A stretch of 64,000 nt of DNA from Catonia carolina (taxonomy: Eukaryota > Arthropoda > Insecta > Hemiptera > Achilidae), in NCBI GenBank assembly GCA_035578175.1, contig JAQMRL010000001.1, forward strand, positions 241,076,538 to 241,140,537. The letters are read 5' to 3'. How positions within the stretch are numbered: the first letter of the stretch is position 1; each line of letters opens with the position of its first letter. The position numbers and the translations under genes are program-made. Below are positions 23,761 through 34,289 of this stretch, piece after piece. The notes beneath the pieces were generated by a model. The model saw nothing but the letters and a program-made list of their open reading frames with translations. It was not told the origin of the DNA and did not search any database.

Positions 23761-25103
23761 GTTCATATGGATGTATGGATTAAAACTTTTCGGCAGTATA
23801 AAAACCACTAATTTAACAAGAACAAGAATTTAAGAAGAGGAATGGAAATTTTTTTTATTCTGCATTTCATCGTCTAGTGGGTGATATACTATCCCGTTTT
23901 GTCATCCCGGTAAACAGCACCCGTTTTGGTGGGATGGCAAAAAAATCATTGTCTACCATGGACGCGGTCACATTGTCCTGCTGCGCGGCTCCCGCCAGAA
24001 CTAGCAGGACCATGCTGCTGTTAAGCTGGATAGCGGGACAAAGGCCAGAGTACATTCACTCAAGTGAGAGCAGTCACACTGTCCTGTTCTGCGGCACGAG
24101 TTTTTATTTGAAGAGAAGGTTGTCAAAAGGTTTGTTGAAAGTTGGAAAGCATCATCTGCAACTATAACAATATTGGTTGTGGAATTTTATCTGTATTAGG
24201 TAAGCAAGAGGGCGAAGGTAAGTTGAGAGATCCAGAATACAGTTTTTCCCCTAAGGCACTTTCTTTAAATACAGGGGAATCAATTTTTTCCCATATGCCT
24301 AAATATTAATTACTATAAACTTCAAATTAGAATCAACCAGAGGCGTTAGAACAATCGAAAAAAATTCTTGTAATTGAAGAAATTAGTTCTCCCCCTTGCG
24401 GGTTGATGCACCTTATATATGCTTAACATCCAAAGCACCGACACAGTTACGAAAATTTGTTTTCTTTTAGAAGTCTTCAGCTGTATTTTGTCATAAGTCC
24501 ATAGTAGGTTCAAGCATATCTTTTTATTTCAAATTTATCCGAGTTTATTTGCACGTCTCTCTTACTATTTTCGCACTAGTTTATCTTCTTCGGTAAAACT
24601 CGTACTTAAAGCTTCAAAAAGACAGAACCGTTCAAATCCATCATTTACACATTGAAAAGGATGCATCCAATAACGTCTATCCCTAGGTCTTCACATACCG
24701 CAAGCTTCAAGAGCACAAATATATTTAATTTTAAACATTCCACATCCGATCAACTCAGCAGTTCAGCAGATACTGATAATTCTCAGAACATTTATTTCTA
24801 CAGAACAGGATATTGTGACCGCGTGGCGTTGTCCCTCAAAAACGCATCCCGTTCAGCGGCATCCTACAAAAAAGGGTAGTATGTCACCAAACTTATCACT
24901 AATTTACCGCACTACTTCACAAAATTTATCTTTACATAACAATGTAAACGTCTCACTCATAGTGGACACTTCTAAACACTTTCAAATTCTATGACAAATT
25001 CCGTCACCAACTAAAAAATCAAAATCCGTTACCTACGGTATGTCCATATGGATATATGGATTACAATTTTTTGCCAGTACAAAACCACTAATTTACGAAG
25101 AAT
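23761..25103. repeat. Pair of ~62-bp direct repeats bracketing a 1.2 kb segment
   Basis: CATATGGATGTATGGATTA ... GGCAGTATAAAAACCACTAATTTAA at 23764-23825 recurs as CATATGGATATATGGATTA ... GCCAGTACAAAACCACTAATTTACG at 25043-25103, same orientation. The segment between includes the GC-rich patch at 23870-24070. The arrangement could be a duplicated insertion site, short terminal repeats or a tandem duplication. Confidence 0.6.
23870..24070. other. GC-rich patch, coding nature undecided
   Basis: About 50% GC with overlapping open frames on both strands. The minus-strand frame has a hydrophobic run (SSMVLLVLAGAAQQ). No family is recognised and no convincing splice sites flank it. I leave it as unassigned sequence. 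Confidence 0.25.
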
Positions 25104-25502
25104 TTAATTTTTCCATTACCTTCGCCTAACCACTGATTTCTCTTTGACACTAATTTATTCTTTTCTACGTTTTACGAATAGTAAAACTGTATCAATGCAC
25201 TCTAATTTTAATTTATCTGTATCATGTAATTTTGTATTTCGTTTTTTTTTTAAGTTTTTGTTTGTTCAACAATTTGATCGTTGTCTATTTTTATACAGTT
25301 CCAGAAATAAAGAATTAAAAGGTAAAAAAGTTAGGTAGAAAGTTTATTTGTATTATATTATCCAAATTCTTAAAATTTTTGGATGTACTAACATCGTAGC
25401 ATCAACAATTTGTAAAAATCGATTGTGTTGTGTATTCCAGATTCTATCGGGATCTGGTTATTTTGAAATCACAAAAGATCCTTTTAAATTTACAACAAAT
25501 AT

Positions 25503-27395
25503 CACAGGTCTGCAACAAAAATTCCCCTTTAACTTTAATAGGTGATCTTAATGTATTTTGACCCCCTGAATCCGAATCTGACCTCCGTTTTGCTCTATCA
25601 CCCACCATTTTTAGGAGACGGGACACTCCCCCTTTTTCAGGAAATTTCAACTTTTATAAGTCTGGTGTAGCTGTGATATGATATTGTGCAGTTTTATCAG
25701 GTTTTTATGGTTCTTCAAAGCCTACCTAACACTGAAAGAGTACAACAAGAGAGTATTGATGTACTGATACATTTTGTGCTTTTTTACTTACAATGTTTAT
25801 GGTTCAAGATACTTGTCATCGGATACACATACTTGAAGAGAGTGGTTTTACTTGGAGGTAGCTTTTCTCTTGTACTAATCTCTGGGAGTTTCACGCATGA
25901 GTGACCAGCAGTAGTCTGCTAACATACTTGAGTACATACTTATACTTATACTTGTACATACTTGAGTTCCACTTCCCAGAGAACCATTTTTCAAAGCGTG
26001 CACTGTCTTGATGAAACCTTCTCCCTGTTCATTGTAAACTGCTCCCAAGTTTTCTGGGAAAAAGGCCAAATGCGCGTGTAAATTGTGCAATTTTAATGAC
26101 ATGTTGCGACCCATCGACTCGTATGCAGATAGCAATGTGTTCAACATAATTTTCACTTTTGTTATTTCCTAAAAGATTTTCACACACGTTCTTGAATGCA
26201 GCCCAAGCTCTTTTTTCTTTTCGATTTAAGTGATCGACGAACACTGAATCATTAAAAAGCTCTCTAATTTGTGGTCCGACCAAAATTCCCTCTTTAATTT
26301 TTGCTTCACTCAAATGTGGAAATTTGTTCTTCAAATACTGGAAACCGTTTCCTGTTTTATCGATAGCTTTCACAAACTGTTTAATCAAACCGAGTTTGAT
26401 AAGCAAAGGAGGCAAAAATATATTTTCACTTGGGACCAAAGGCTTATTGGTAACTTTTTCTTGACCGGGAACTAAACTTTTGCGCAAGTGCCAATTTCGA
26501 ACGGTATAATGTTTATCGCTGGCTCGACTATCCCACTCACACAGAAAGCAACAGTGTTTAGTGTATCCCGATTGAAGTCCTGAAAGTAAAGTCACAACCT
26601 TAAAATCAGCACAGAGTTTCCAGGGATGATATTTGTAACTAATTTTTTCAAGGATATGGCTGATATTTTTGTATGCCTCTTTCATGTTGACCGCGTGTGC
26701 AACCGGAACTGAGGGCAAACCATTACCATTTGCCAACAGGACAGCTTTTAAACTGGTTTTAAATGAGTCGATGAAAAAGTACCAATTTTCTGGATCATCT
26801 GGCATGTTAAATTCAATCACTAATCCATTTACATTATTGCAGTACTTTAAGAGTCGCAGTCCTCCGAAAAAAATTGTTTACATGTAGCTTGCCGGGATCT
26901 ATAAACAACAATTTTCACTTCTTTTTCCAAGAGTTTCTATTACTGAATCCGAGATCCGAGCAGTTGGGGTTTAGTTTTTGGGAGATTTAAATCCCGGATG
27001 AGATCATTAAGCTCCTCTTGTGTGACGAGATGAGGCTCTGGGCGTAAAAAAATGTTCTGAAAACGTTTCATCGTCACTAAGCTTATCACTTGCTACGCCT
27101 CTAAACTAACCTCCCCTCCCCAACCCCCTTCGGTCTCCATGCATACAATGTGCATGTACTGAGACAACATTTCCTTTGGAGGATGGAGTACTTACAACCT
27201 CCCCCCGCCCTGCGTTTTATTAGGAATAACCACTTTTAGGTGTTTTTTCAAGAATTTCAGGGGGGAGTGCCCCTCAAAAATGGTGGGTGATGGAGAGAAA
27301 CGGAAGTCAGATTTGGATTCAGGGGGTCAAGATATATTACAATCACCCATCAAAGTCCAAGGGGAAAAAAATTTCTTTTTATTTGCAGACCAGTG
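25503..27395 (-). mobile_element. DNA transposon copy B, CACTGG termini (inverted relative to copy A)
   Basis: The left end CACAGGTCTGCAACAAAAA and right end (reverse strand) CACTGGTCTGCAAATAAAAA are the same TIRs as copy A, including the CCATCACCCACC block near each end. Flanking bases TAT and TTT are a possible 3-bp duplication with one mismatch. The internal gene is on the minus strand. Copies A and B match throughout, apart from point changes, small indels and a short expansion of ACTTAT-like units at 25925-25965 in B. Confidence 0.75.
25875..27071 (-). pseudogene. Transposon-borne protein, second copy, broken differently
   Basis: Same protein as at 11681-12847. From ATG at 27071 it reads FLRPEPHLVTQEELNDLIRD, and it keeps codons that copy A lost near VTQEEL. 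Two adjacent stops follow SRIQ, then a long open part (26029-26820) with NWYFFIDSFKTSLKAVLLAN, GYTKHCCFLCEWDS, LLIKLGLIKQFVKAIDK and GILVGPQIRELFND. At the FFPENLGAV region frames shift. EQGEGF replaces EQGERFH through a one-base deletion, and a microsatellite-like insertion precedes the terminal MLADYCWSLMRETPRD. It is non-functional as it stands. Confidence 0.8.
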
Positions 27396-27399
27396 TTTA

Positions 27400-28620
27400 T
27401 TTATAAATAAATTAAATTAATTATGACAATTATAACTACTGAAAACTTAATAATAATAATAATCTACCTCTTTATAATGCTAGTTTGTATCTTAGTATAA
27501 ATTATTTTTTCTTACTTTATGTAATTTGGTGTAAATATTTCTGGGATATAATTTTAGTTTAGTTTACAGCTCCTTCCCGGGCACAGGCTGCGCTCATACG
27601 GGAGTTGGTAAATTGTTATAAAAGACTTATATTTTTTATAGTTTGTATTGATAAAAAAATAAATTAATTAAATTGATTAGAAATGTATGAAAAACTTAAG
27701 ATTTAAACTGAACTTAACTAAAAAGAAAATATGGTCATTTACAACGAAACAAATAAGTTAATCATTTCTTCAGTTACAAAATTGTATGCAATAGAAGTAG
27801 AACACTATTTGCCTGCCATGAAGAATCAATTTCCATATGCAACAAACTGGTTTTTTAACTGCTTTACTTGACACTGTTTAAGAAAACGCAACTAACTAAC
27901 CAAAGCTAGTAGCCTTGTACGTATAAAAGCAAGCATAGGCCTTCCAAAGGCCAAAGAACATACAGAAAATTTTAGATAAATCAATAACAATAAGAAGTAA
28001 TAGAGTCCGTTAGAAAACAATTACTCTGCCTGGTAGAAAGTTAATAAACTATTCGAAAGATAAAAAACGAGACGCCACTCGGAGGCAATAAATCATAGAC
28101 ACAAAAAAGTCATGGAGACAAATACCACTGACTAACCGGTGTACGACACAATATTAATTGGACTAACTTCTGAATTTTTATAATTAAATGTTAAATGTTC
28201 AAAACCTGTTTGAGTTAACAGAAAACAATTCCGATTCGTCAAAACAAAGTTGATGTAACAATATTCTTACCCTCTCTTTTATTAATTTTGAACACATATT
28301 GTTGTACCCTACACTTCTGTTCAAGTTTACTAGAAATTTAACACTTTTTATGAATTTGTTTTTTTATCTAAAATTGTTCTGTTTTAAATAACCACCCAAT
28401 TTTATTGCTGCTTTTTGGTCGATTTTTAATAGACGTGTAAAAAATACCCAATGCCCAACATGCTAACAGGAATACCCAATGGATTTTAACCGTGTATTCC
28501 CACTTGTTATAAATTTACTATTGTTAAGAAGGGTCTACCTTCAACGATTTTTTTGGGGAGTGTAGATAAGAGATAAACTTATTTGTGTCTGAAACTGAGC
28601 TATTCTAAATAAATTGAATT
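27400..28620. other. AT-rich stretch, nothing recognised
   Basis: Only short chance frames. It separates copy B from the mariner at 28.6 kb. Confidence 0.4.
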
Positions 28621-28627
28621 CTCAATA

Positions 28628-29965
28628 CCGGGTGTTTATAAATGAATAGCGGGGCTTTAACGCTCTATAATATTTAACACATTTTACTTACAGTTATAAA
28701 TGATACATCAAACAAAAGTGCAACTCAAGCAGTTTTGTTTGTTGGCAGCAGTGAGCAATGTTTCCCCCGGCAGCCGTTAGAAAGCGCTAGTAGCAAAGAC
28801 GGTGACTAAAGATCAGAAAGCGTTTTGTGTTTTACAGTTCGCAAAGACGGAATCAGTAGTTACTGTGGAACGTGCGTTCCGTATTAAGTTCGGTTGTGAA
28901 CCTCCAGGTGATAATAATATCCGTAGATGGTATCATCAGTTTGAAGATACTGGCTGCCTATGCAAAGGAAAGAGTACGGGACGACCAAGTGTTATTGCAG
29001 AGAGCGTTGAGCGAGTGTGAGGGTCGTTCACGCGTAGCCCACAGAAATCTGTTCGGAAGGCTAGTCGTGAATTCGAAATTCCTGTAACGACTGTTTGGAA
29101 AGATTTACGGAGACGCTTACAACTACGTCCTTATCGTTTGCAGTTGGTACAGGCTGTAAATCCTGCAGACTATGGTTTACGTGCCAACTTCGCTAACGAA
29201 ATGTTGTTGCATGAAGATTTTCTACATCATGTCGTCTTCAGTGATGAGTCGACCTTTCACCTTAGTAGAAAAGTGAACACTCATAATGTGCTAATCTGGG
29301 GCACAGAAAATCTTCACGCGATGGTACAAGTGCAACGAGACTCCCCTAAATTGAATGTTTTTTTGTGCCATGTCCCGGCGGAAAGTTTATAGGCCTTTCT
29401 TTTTTGTTGAAGCCACTGTAACTGGTGCTTCTTACCTTGATACTCTACAGCTATGGCTCTTCCCTCAGTTGGAAGATGAAGAGCCAGAGAAATTCATTTT
29501 TTGGCAAGATGGTGCGCCGCCTCACTGGCATAACAAAGTACGCGGTTGGCTGAACGTCACTTTACCCGACCGCTGGATTGGCTGCAAGGGGTGCAATGAC
29601 AGGGCTCGTTTTCCATGGCCTCCACGGTCACCCGATCTGACGCCGTGTGATTTCTACCTTTGGGGGTTCATAAAGGATCGTGTGTATGTGCCTCTACTAT
29701 CAGCTGACCTTCCCAAATTAAGAATCAGGATTGAAGCAGCTGTTACAACAATTACTTGATAGACACTAAACAACGTTTGGGAAGAACTCGTATATCGTCT
29801 TGACGTGTGTCGTGTGACGAATGGTGCGCAGATTGAACACTTGTAGGCATTTGTGTAAAAATGTTTGAGTTGCTCTTTCGTTTGAAGTATCATTTATAAC
29901 TATAAGTATAATGTATTAAATATTATAGAGCGTTAAAACCGCACTATTCATTTATAAATAACCGG
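28628..29965 (+). mobile_element. Mariner-family element with ~85-bp TIRs
   Basis: Left CCGGGTGTTTATAAATGAAT and the reverse complement of the right end, CCGGTTATTTATAAATGAAT, continue together through TTTTAACGCTCTATAATATTTAA and ATAAATGATA (in pieces) for about 85 bp. TA precedes the left end; the right flank reads CATA, so its TA has probably mutated. It contains a nearly complete transposase gene at 28802-29759. The TIRs are much longer than the ~30 bp of classic mariners. Confidence 0.85.
28802..29759 (+). pseudogene. Mariner-type transposase, one stop and one frameshift
   Basis: About 320 codons. An N-terminal helix-turn-helix region reads FCVLQFAKTESVVTVERAF ... NNIRRWYHQFEDTG and GRPS. 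The catalytic core shows FSDEST (first Asp), FWQDGAPPHWHNKVRGWL (second Asp), and WPPRSPDLTPCDFYLWG (third Asp). A TGA at 29018 replaces an Arg-type codon (CGA to TGA would fit). An extra base in the T-run at about 29360 shifts the frame, which is open again to TGA at 29757. The initiator is also damaged (GTG where an ATG would be expected). There are 46 residues between the second and third Asp. It belongs to the insect mariner group with GAPPH and RWIG motifs. Confidence 0.85.
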
Positions 29966-29969
29966 CATA

Positions 29970-30365
29970 TTTGTTTCAAAAATTTACCCTGATCCCCTTA
30001 AATCAAGGTGGAAGTTGATAAGCAGCCATTGGTTTCAGAAATCATACGTTGGGTGTACATTCCCTTTGTATTCATATTTTTGCTTTTTATTTGATTTGTC
30101 TAAGAATATCAAACGTTTCGGTCAACAATGAAGTAAAATATTTTTTTTATAAAATACTCAAAACAGAATGTTTCTATGGAAAAGCTTTACCTTTTGCATA
30201 CAAAGAGGAAAAAAATTGAAATATAGTTGAGTAGGTTATGTCAAAAGTTATGATTTCAGAAAAGTGACACTACTTCTCAATTATTGAACACGAATATAAA
30301 AGTTTATGAAATCACAATTTTCACAAATATATTGTTAATTTTGCTATGATATTGATGTCGTTTTT
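29970..30365. other. Spacer between two DNA transposons
   Basis: AT-rich, without recognisable genes or repeats. Confidence 0.4.
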
Positions 30366-30565
30366 ATTTGAGGAGCTTTTTTTCAAAACTTAACATGTCC
30401 ACAGACAAAAATTTTCCAGGAGATGGCAAAAACTTCTAGTATAAAATCCTGAAAGTATTTTTTAATTCTGTTTAGTTGAAAATGTTACTTGGTGAACCAC
30501 AATTTTTTTAGGTAAAATTTAGAATTATATGTTTACTGGTTTAATGAAAATTGAGGAAAATGTCT

Positions 30566-30615
30566 TGGAGATGTTAAGTTTTGTTAAAAAAGCACGGAGA
30601 TGTTAAGTTTTGAAA
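30566..30615 (+). repeat. Left subterminal repeats of the 30.4-33.3 kb transposon
   Basis: GGAGATGTTAAGTTTTGTT and GGAGATGTTAAGTTTTGAA occur 30 bp apart, and the terminal repeat itself carries the same motif inverted (CAAAACTTAACATGTCC). Repeated subterminal motifs are typical transposase-binding sites. Confidence 0.6.
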
Positions 30616-30860
30616 ACAAAAACAAACATTAAATGAAGATTATAGCAGTATTCTAACCTGAAACGTTAGGTAATACTAAGCTTAACACTTTTTGTACTTA
30701 CCATAAAATTATCTTTCTACATAATTTATTGGAGTAAAAAAACACAAAATTTTTTATCACTTTTACACATAACCTATTTTTACAAACACTAACATACAAA
30801 AGAAACTGCATTTTTCAAAATACAAAATAAAAGTAAAATATGATAGGTATAAAATAAAAA

Positions 30861-32676
30861 TTAAACATGAATCCCACAGTCTTCATCTAAACAATTGCAC
30901 AATTCATCTTCTTCACAGTTAGTAAAATCACTCTCAGTTTCTTGCATTACACAAATTTTTTTATACCACACAAGTTCTGGGATAGACTCCCAATTTGATC
31001 CGAAGTGTTTCATTAATAAATTAAGCACATCTCTTTTTTTTTTCAGTAGAAATTGTATTTTTTAACTCACATTCTGTCAGTTGTATATTATTCTCTTTTT
31101 TATTTTTTTTTACGATGGACCTTTGATTCATTTGTTCAACGGATGAAGAAAATTTATAGTTTGTGAAGAACTGGACTTTACTGAAAATTTCATTTGTTGA
31201 GCGCTTTTTGTGTTTTGTGATGATTATTCGTTTTGCGTCTCTGATACCTTTTATCTTGGAATAAACGTCTTCTAGAGCCTTTAAATTATATACAACCCAA
31301 TCTTTACCAAGTACTTTAACTTCCCCAACTTCTTTATATATTTCACCATATTCTTCAGCAGTTTTAATTTCAGCTTTCTTTTTAATTAATTTTTCTGTTC
31401 TTCCAAAGGCCCTATCAGCAGGTAAAAATGAATGTCCCCTGACTGGGAAAGTTATCTGAATAGTGTTTATGTTATCTGGAGATTCAGTTGTTAACCAGTA
31501 ACACAGCATATGGACAATGTGAGCATTTCTATTTTGGCCAGCACAACCATCACAAAATAGAAAAATTGTCGTTACACTATTCAAAGCAAGTGAACGTAAA
31601 TGGTGTATTAATGCTGACCCAATCTCAGTTGAACCTCTTCGAGACTGATTCTCGGTCCATGTATAAAATGTAGGATTCTGAGAATCCGTGTTTACACAAC
31701 AAAATGAATAATAGTTAATTTGTCTACTATAAAAAGCATCCTGTATGTTTGTTTTGGGAAGTGGATGAACTTGCTGCAAATCAAATGAGAAAGCGATACA
31801 AGTCTCATTTTGTTTCGTTTGTTTCATAATATCATAAAATGCATTTGCACGCAGTTTATGAACTCTTAATCGTGTTCTAATATCCTGTAAACAGCTTGAG
31901 TCATTTTCTTTCAAAGCTAATTCGGATTTTAAACGTGTACAAAAGGCACATGCATCGCTTGCTGGAGAACGAAAACCAATGTTAAATTTAGTGCTAAAGA
32001 TTTTGTAGAAAAACGAGTATGTAACTTTCAGACTAGCATTGCTTTCTGAATTATTGTACAATGTCCACAATTTCATTGTATTAAAGTCAGCACTCAAATA
32101 CACTCTTTTACTTTTATTACGACTGTAATGCGATTCTGAGGCTGGTAAATTGCTGAGAAACGTTTTTACCTTTTCCATTTTGCCCTCAAATAATTTATAC
32201 TTCCGATTACCTCCTCGCTTTTCAGTAGGCACTTGCCCTAAATTAATTATTTTTCCTAGTCTAAGTACTCGGGAAGCCGGTATGCCTAGCGCAAAACAGA
32301 AAAACTTTTTACATACGGTAACCATTCCCAGCTTTTTACTTTTTAGAAAATATTTTAAGGAAACTGATTTCGGTTTACTGCCATCTTTACTTCTTTTCCG
32401 CTTAGGATCTTGCGTGGATATAAATTTACATAATATCATATCTTGATTAATTTTACCCTTGGCTGAATAAATTTGCATGCGATTTGACATTATATCTGAA
32501 TTCTGAATACTGACACAATTATACGCTTTACCATTATGGTTACACGGTCGTGGTAACTGTTTGAGTCTATGCAGGTTAGGGTCTGTATCGAAATAACGAG
32601 AGTAGTTTTCTTTTGGTTTTTTAACTTTTTTACGGGAACCACTGTTTATATCACGCACTAATGTTTGTAATTCCAT
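30861..32676 (-). CDS. Putative transposase of the arthropod DUF7869-like family
   Basis: The open frame runs without a stop from ATG (32676; an in-frame GTG upstream at 32694 is not a credible start) to a TAA at 31021, about 550 codons. Motifs in order: ACAFCTRLKSEL (a CxxC-like pair), CIAFSFDLQQVHPLPKT, TWTENQSRRGSTEIGSALIHHL, TIFLFCDGCAGQNRN and FPVRGHSFLPADRAFGRTEK. These match a family widespread in arthropods that I know as DUF7869-containing proteins. The acidic residues in SFDLQ, FCDGC and PADRAFGRTEK could be an RNase-H-like catalytic set (inference). At the C-terminus an A10 run (T10 at 31034-31043) puts the expected tail (LLMKHFGSNWESIPELVWYK ... stop at 30861) one frame away, so either one A too many was assembled or the last ~55 residues are lost. 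It sits alone between TIRs. Confidence 0.75.
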
Positions 32677-32984
32677 ATTAAATAAAAGATTCACTCAATT
32701 TAAATACAATAACACATTTATACTTGCATAAAATAAACAAACTTGTATAAACGATGTACTTAACGAAATAGTAAACACTAAACAACGTGGGCGACGCCGT
32801 GCGTGAACCGTGAACTAGGTTAGAAAACGTTTACGCGTACAGGTTATACGAAGCGTTGATGTTTGCAATTGCCAACATGATATCTTCAATATGTATTCTA
32901 TAAGTAGCAAGTAACAATGTGATGCTATCTGAAGGGATTTTTGAGAAACAGTAAGAAATAAATACGCGCGAAAAAGTTCAGTTG

Positions 32985-33242
32985 GAGATGTTAACTTTTG
33001 AAATAAACTAGAAGACCGCTCTATAATTAGCATTGGATATGTAAACTTTTGTCGAAAAATAACTCACAATTTTTAATAGAATGGATATGTGAAGTTTTGA
33101 CGCAAAACCACATATTCAACTATATTTATATACGTTATATGTTAAGTTTTGTTACAAAACGAATATTCTCCTTATGTAAACCAAGTATAAAATTGAGATA
33201 AGCTAGAAAACTCAATTTTCGAATTTTGTGGATATGTTAAGT
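32985..33242 (+). repeat. Right subterminal repeats of the 30.4-33.3 kb transposon
   Basis: Five or more variants occur: GGAGATGTTAACTTTTGA, GGATATGTAAACTTTTGT, GGATATGTGAAGTTTTGA, TATATGTTAAGTTTTGTT and GGATATGTTAAGTTTTGA. Each lies roughly 40-90 bp from the next, leading up to the right TIR. Their number and conservation suggest protein-binding sites. Confidence 0.65.
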
Positions 33243-33517
33243 TTTGAAAAGAAGCTCCTCATTTATTTGTTGATATAAAACTTATGCCATTATTATCATA
33301 AAAATAGGTAATTTTTAGTGCAGAACAATTTTTCTCTTCAAAGATTTTACAAAAAATAAAGTTGCAGGTAGAATCCCCTCCCATCAGAGCATTGTGAAAA
33401 AACTATTAAAACGTTTTTTGGTGGATTTCGTAACAGTATAATTCGTCCCCATTTCCGACTTCCATGCTGAGAATTTATATTTTACCCTGCCTTTTTAATT
33501 GAGTAGTACCTCGGTTT

Positions 33518-33909
33518 TGTCCATAACATGCAGATGGAGAGCTAAATTATTTGCACTTGATTTGCTAGTTCCAGGGCTACTAAAAATAGTTCTGTTTCTT
33601 ATCACATGGTCAGAATATATGACTGAAGCATTTAAGAACAGAATAGGTAGAGGTATGAAAGACACAAGTCAGAGTAATTTTCTCTGAGAATAATGAATTT
33701 CATTATACAGCCAGACCCTGTGATGAATGAAGTGAAGGTGTCATTTGCAGGGTGGAAAGTAAATACTTTCCAGGGGGCCTGACATTCTTATAAGGATACT
33801 TTTCCACTCGGTGAGGAAGGAAATTGTAAACCACCTCATTCCTCGTTTTACTTAGTAAACCCTCTAAAGGTTCAAACCACCCTTTCGGTTGATGACCTAA
33901 ACAACACAA
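33518..33909 (+). repeat. SINE family D, copy 1
   Basis: It starts with CCATAACATGCAGATGGAGAG, passes AATAGTTCTGTTTCTTATCACATGG and CAGCCAGACCCTGTGATGAATG (in pieces) and ends with TTTCGGTTGATGACCTAAACAACA. Five copies lie within 25 kb in both orientations (47.6, 49.2, 54.8 and 57.6 kb are the others). The copy at 54.8 kb has a 13-bp target duplication, which shows retroposition. I find no clear pol III box. Confidence 0.85.
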
Positions 33910-33910
33910 A

Positions 33911-34285
33911 TAATATATCGGTTACCCAACCCGGTTGTTGTGTAGGCCAGCCATTACCGTTAAGCAGTCTTCTTCTTCTTCTTGCTAACAAGGATTTTAG
34001 TCTTCTGCCTGTTCCGAACTCACTTTAGTACATTTTTTTTAGCGAATAGCTATTTATTTTTATAAATTAAATTCTTAGAGTTTTATCACACTTTGTATAA
34101 TTTAACTTCTACCATCTACGTGGTCTTCAAATTTCTCTTCGTCCATTGGTCTACAGTTTTTCACTTCCAAGAGAATTCTTTCTTTCGGCATTCTCTTCCG
34201 ATGCTGTCTCCACTTACCTCAATTAACTCTAATTCTTTCGTTCAAGCAATAGGACGTTTCTTATCCGAGGCGGCGAGAAAACTCA
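33911..34285. other. Spacer without recognisable gene
   Basis: It contains a (CTT)n stretch at 33968-33982 and otherwise ordinary AT-rich sequence. Confidence 0.35.
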
Positions 34286-34289
34286 TGTT

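Larger units (their letters stand above)
30370..33260 (-). mobile_element. DNA transposon with near-intact DUF7869-like gene
   Basis: The left end GAGGAGCTTTTTTTCAAAAC and the right end, read in reverse, GAGGAGCTTCTTTTCAAAAC continue through TTAACATRTCCAC as inverted repeats of about 33 bp. ATTT lies directly outside both ends (30366-30369 and 33261-33264), a possible 4-bp duplication; 7 of 8 bases match if 8 bp are compared. Multiple subterminal copies of a TATGTTAAGTTTTG-type motif lie inside both ends. The single gene is on the minus strand. I do not know a named superfamily with these exact ends, and the outermost bases may be off by up to ~10. Confidence 0.75.

Noticed and set aside
23867..24167. 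Overlapping ~60-95-codon frames on both strands in a GC-rich patch
   Set aside because: No recognisable family, no splice sites, and both strands are open because stop codons are rare in GC-rich DNA; left as unassigned.
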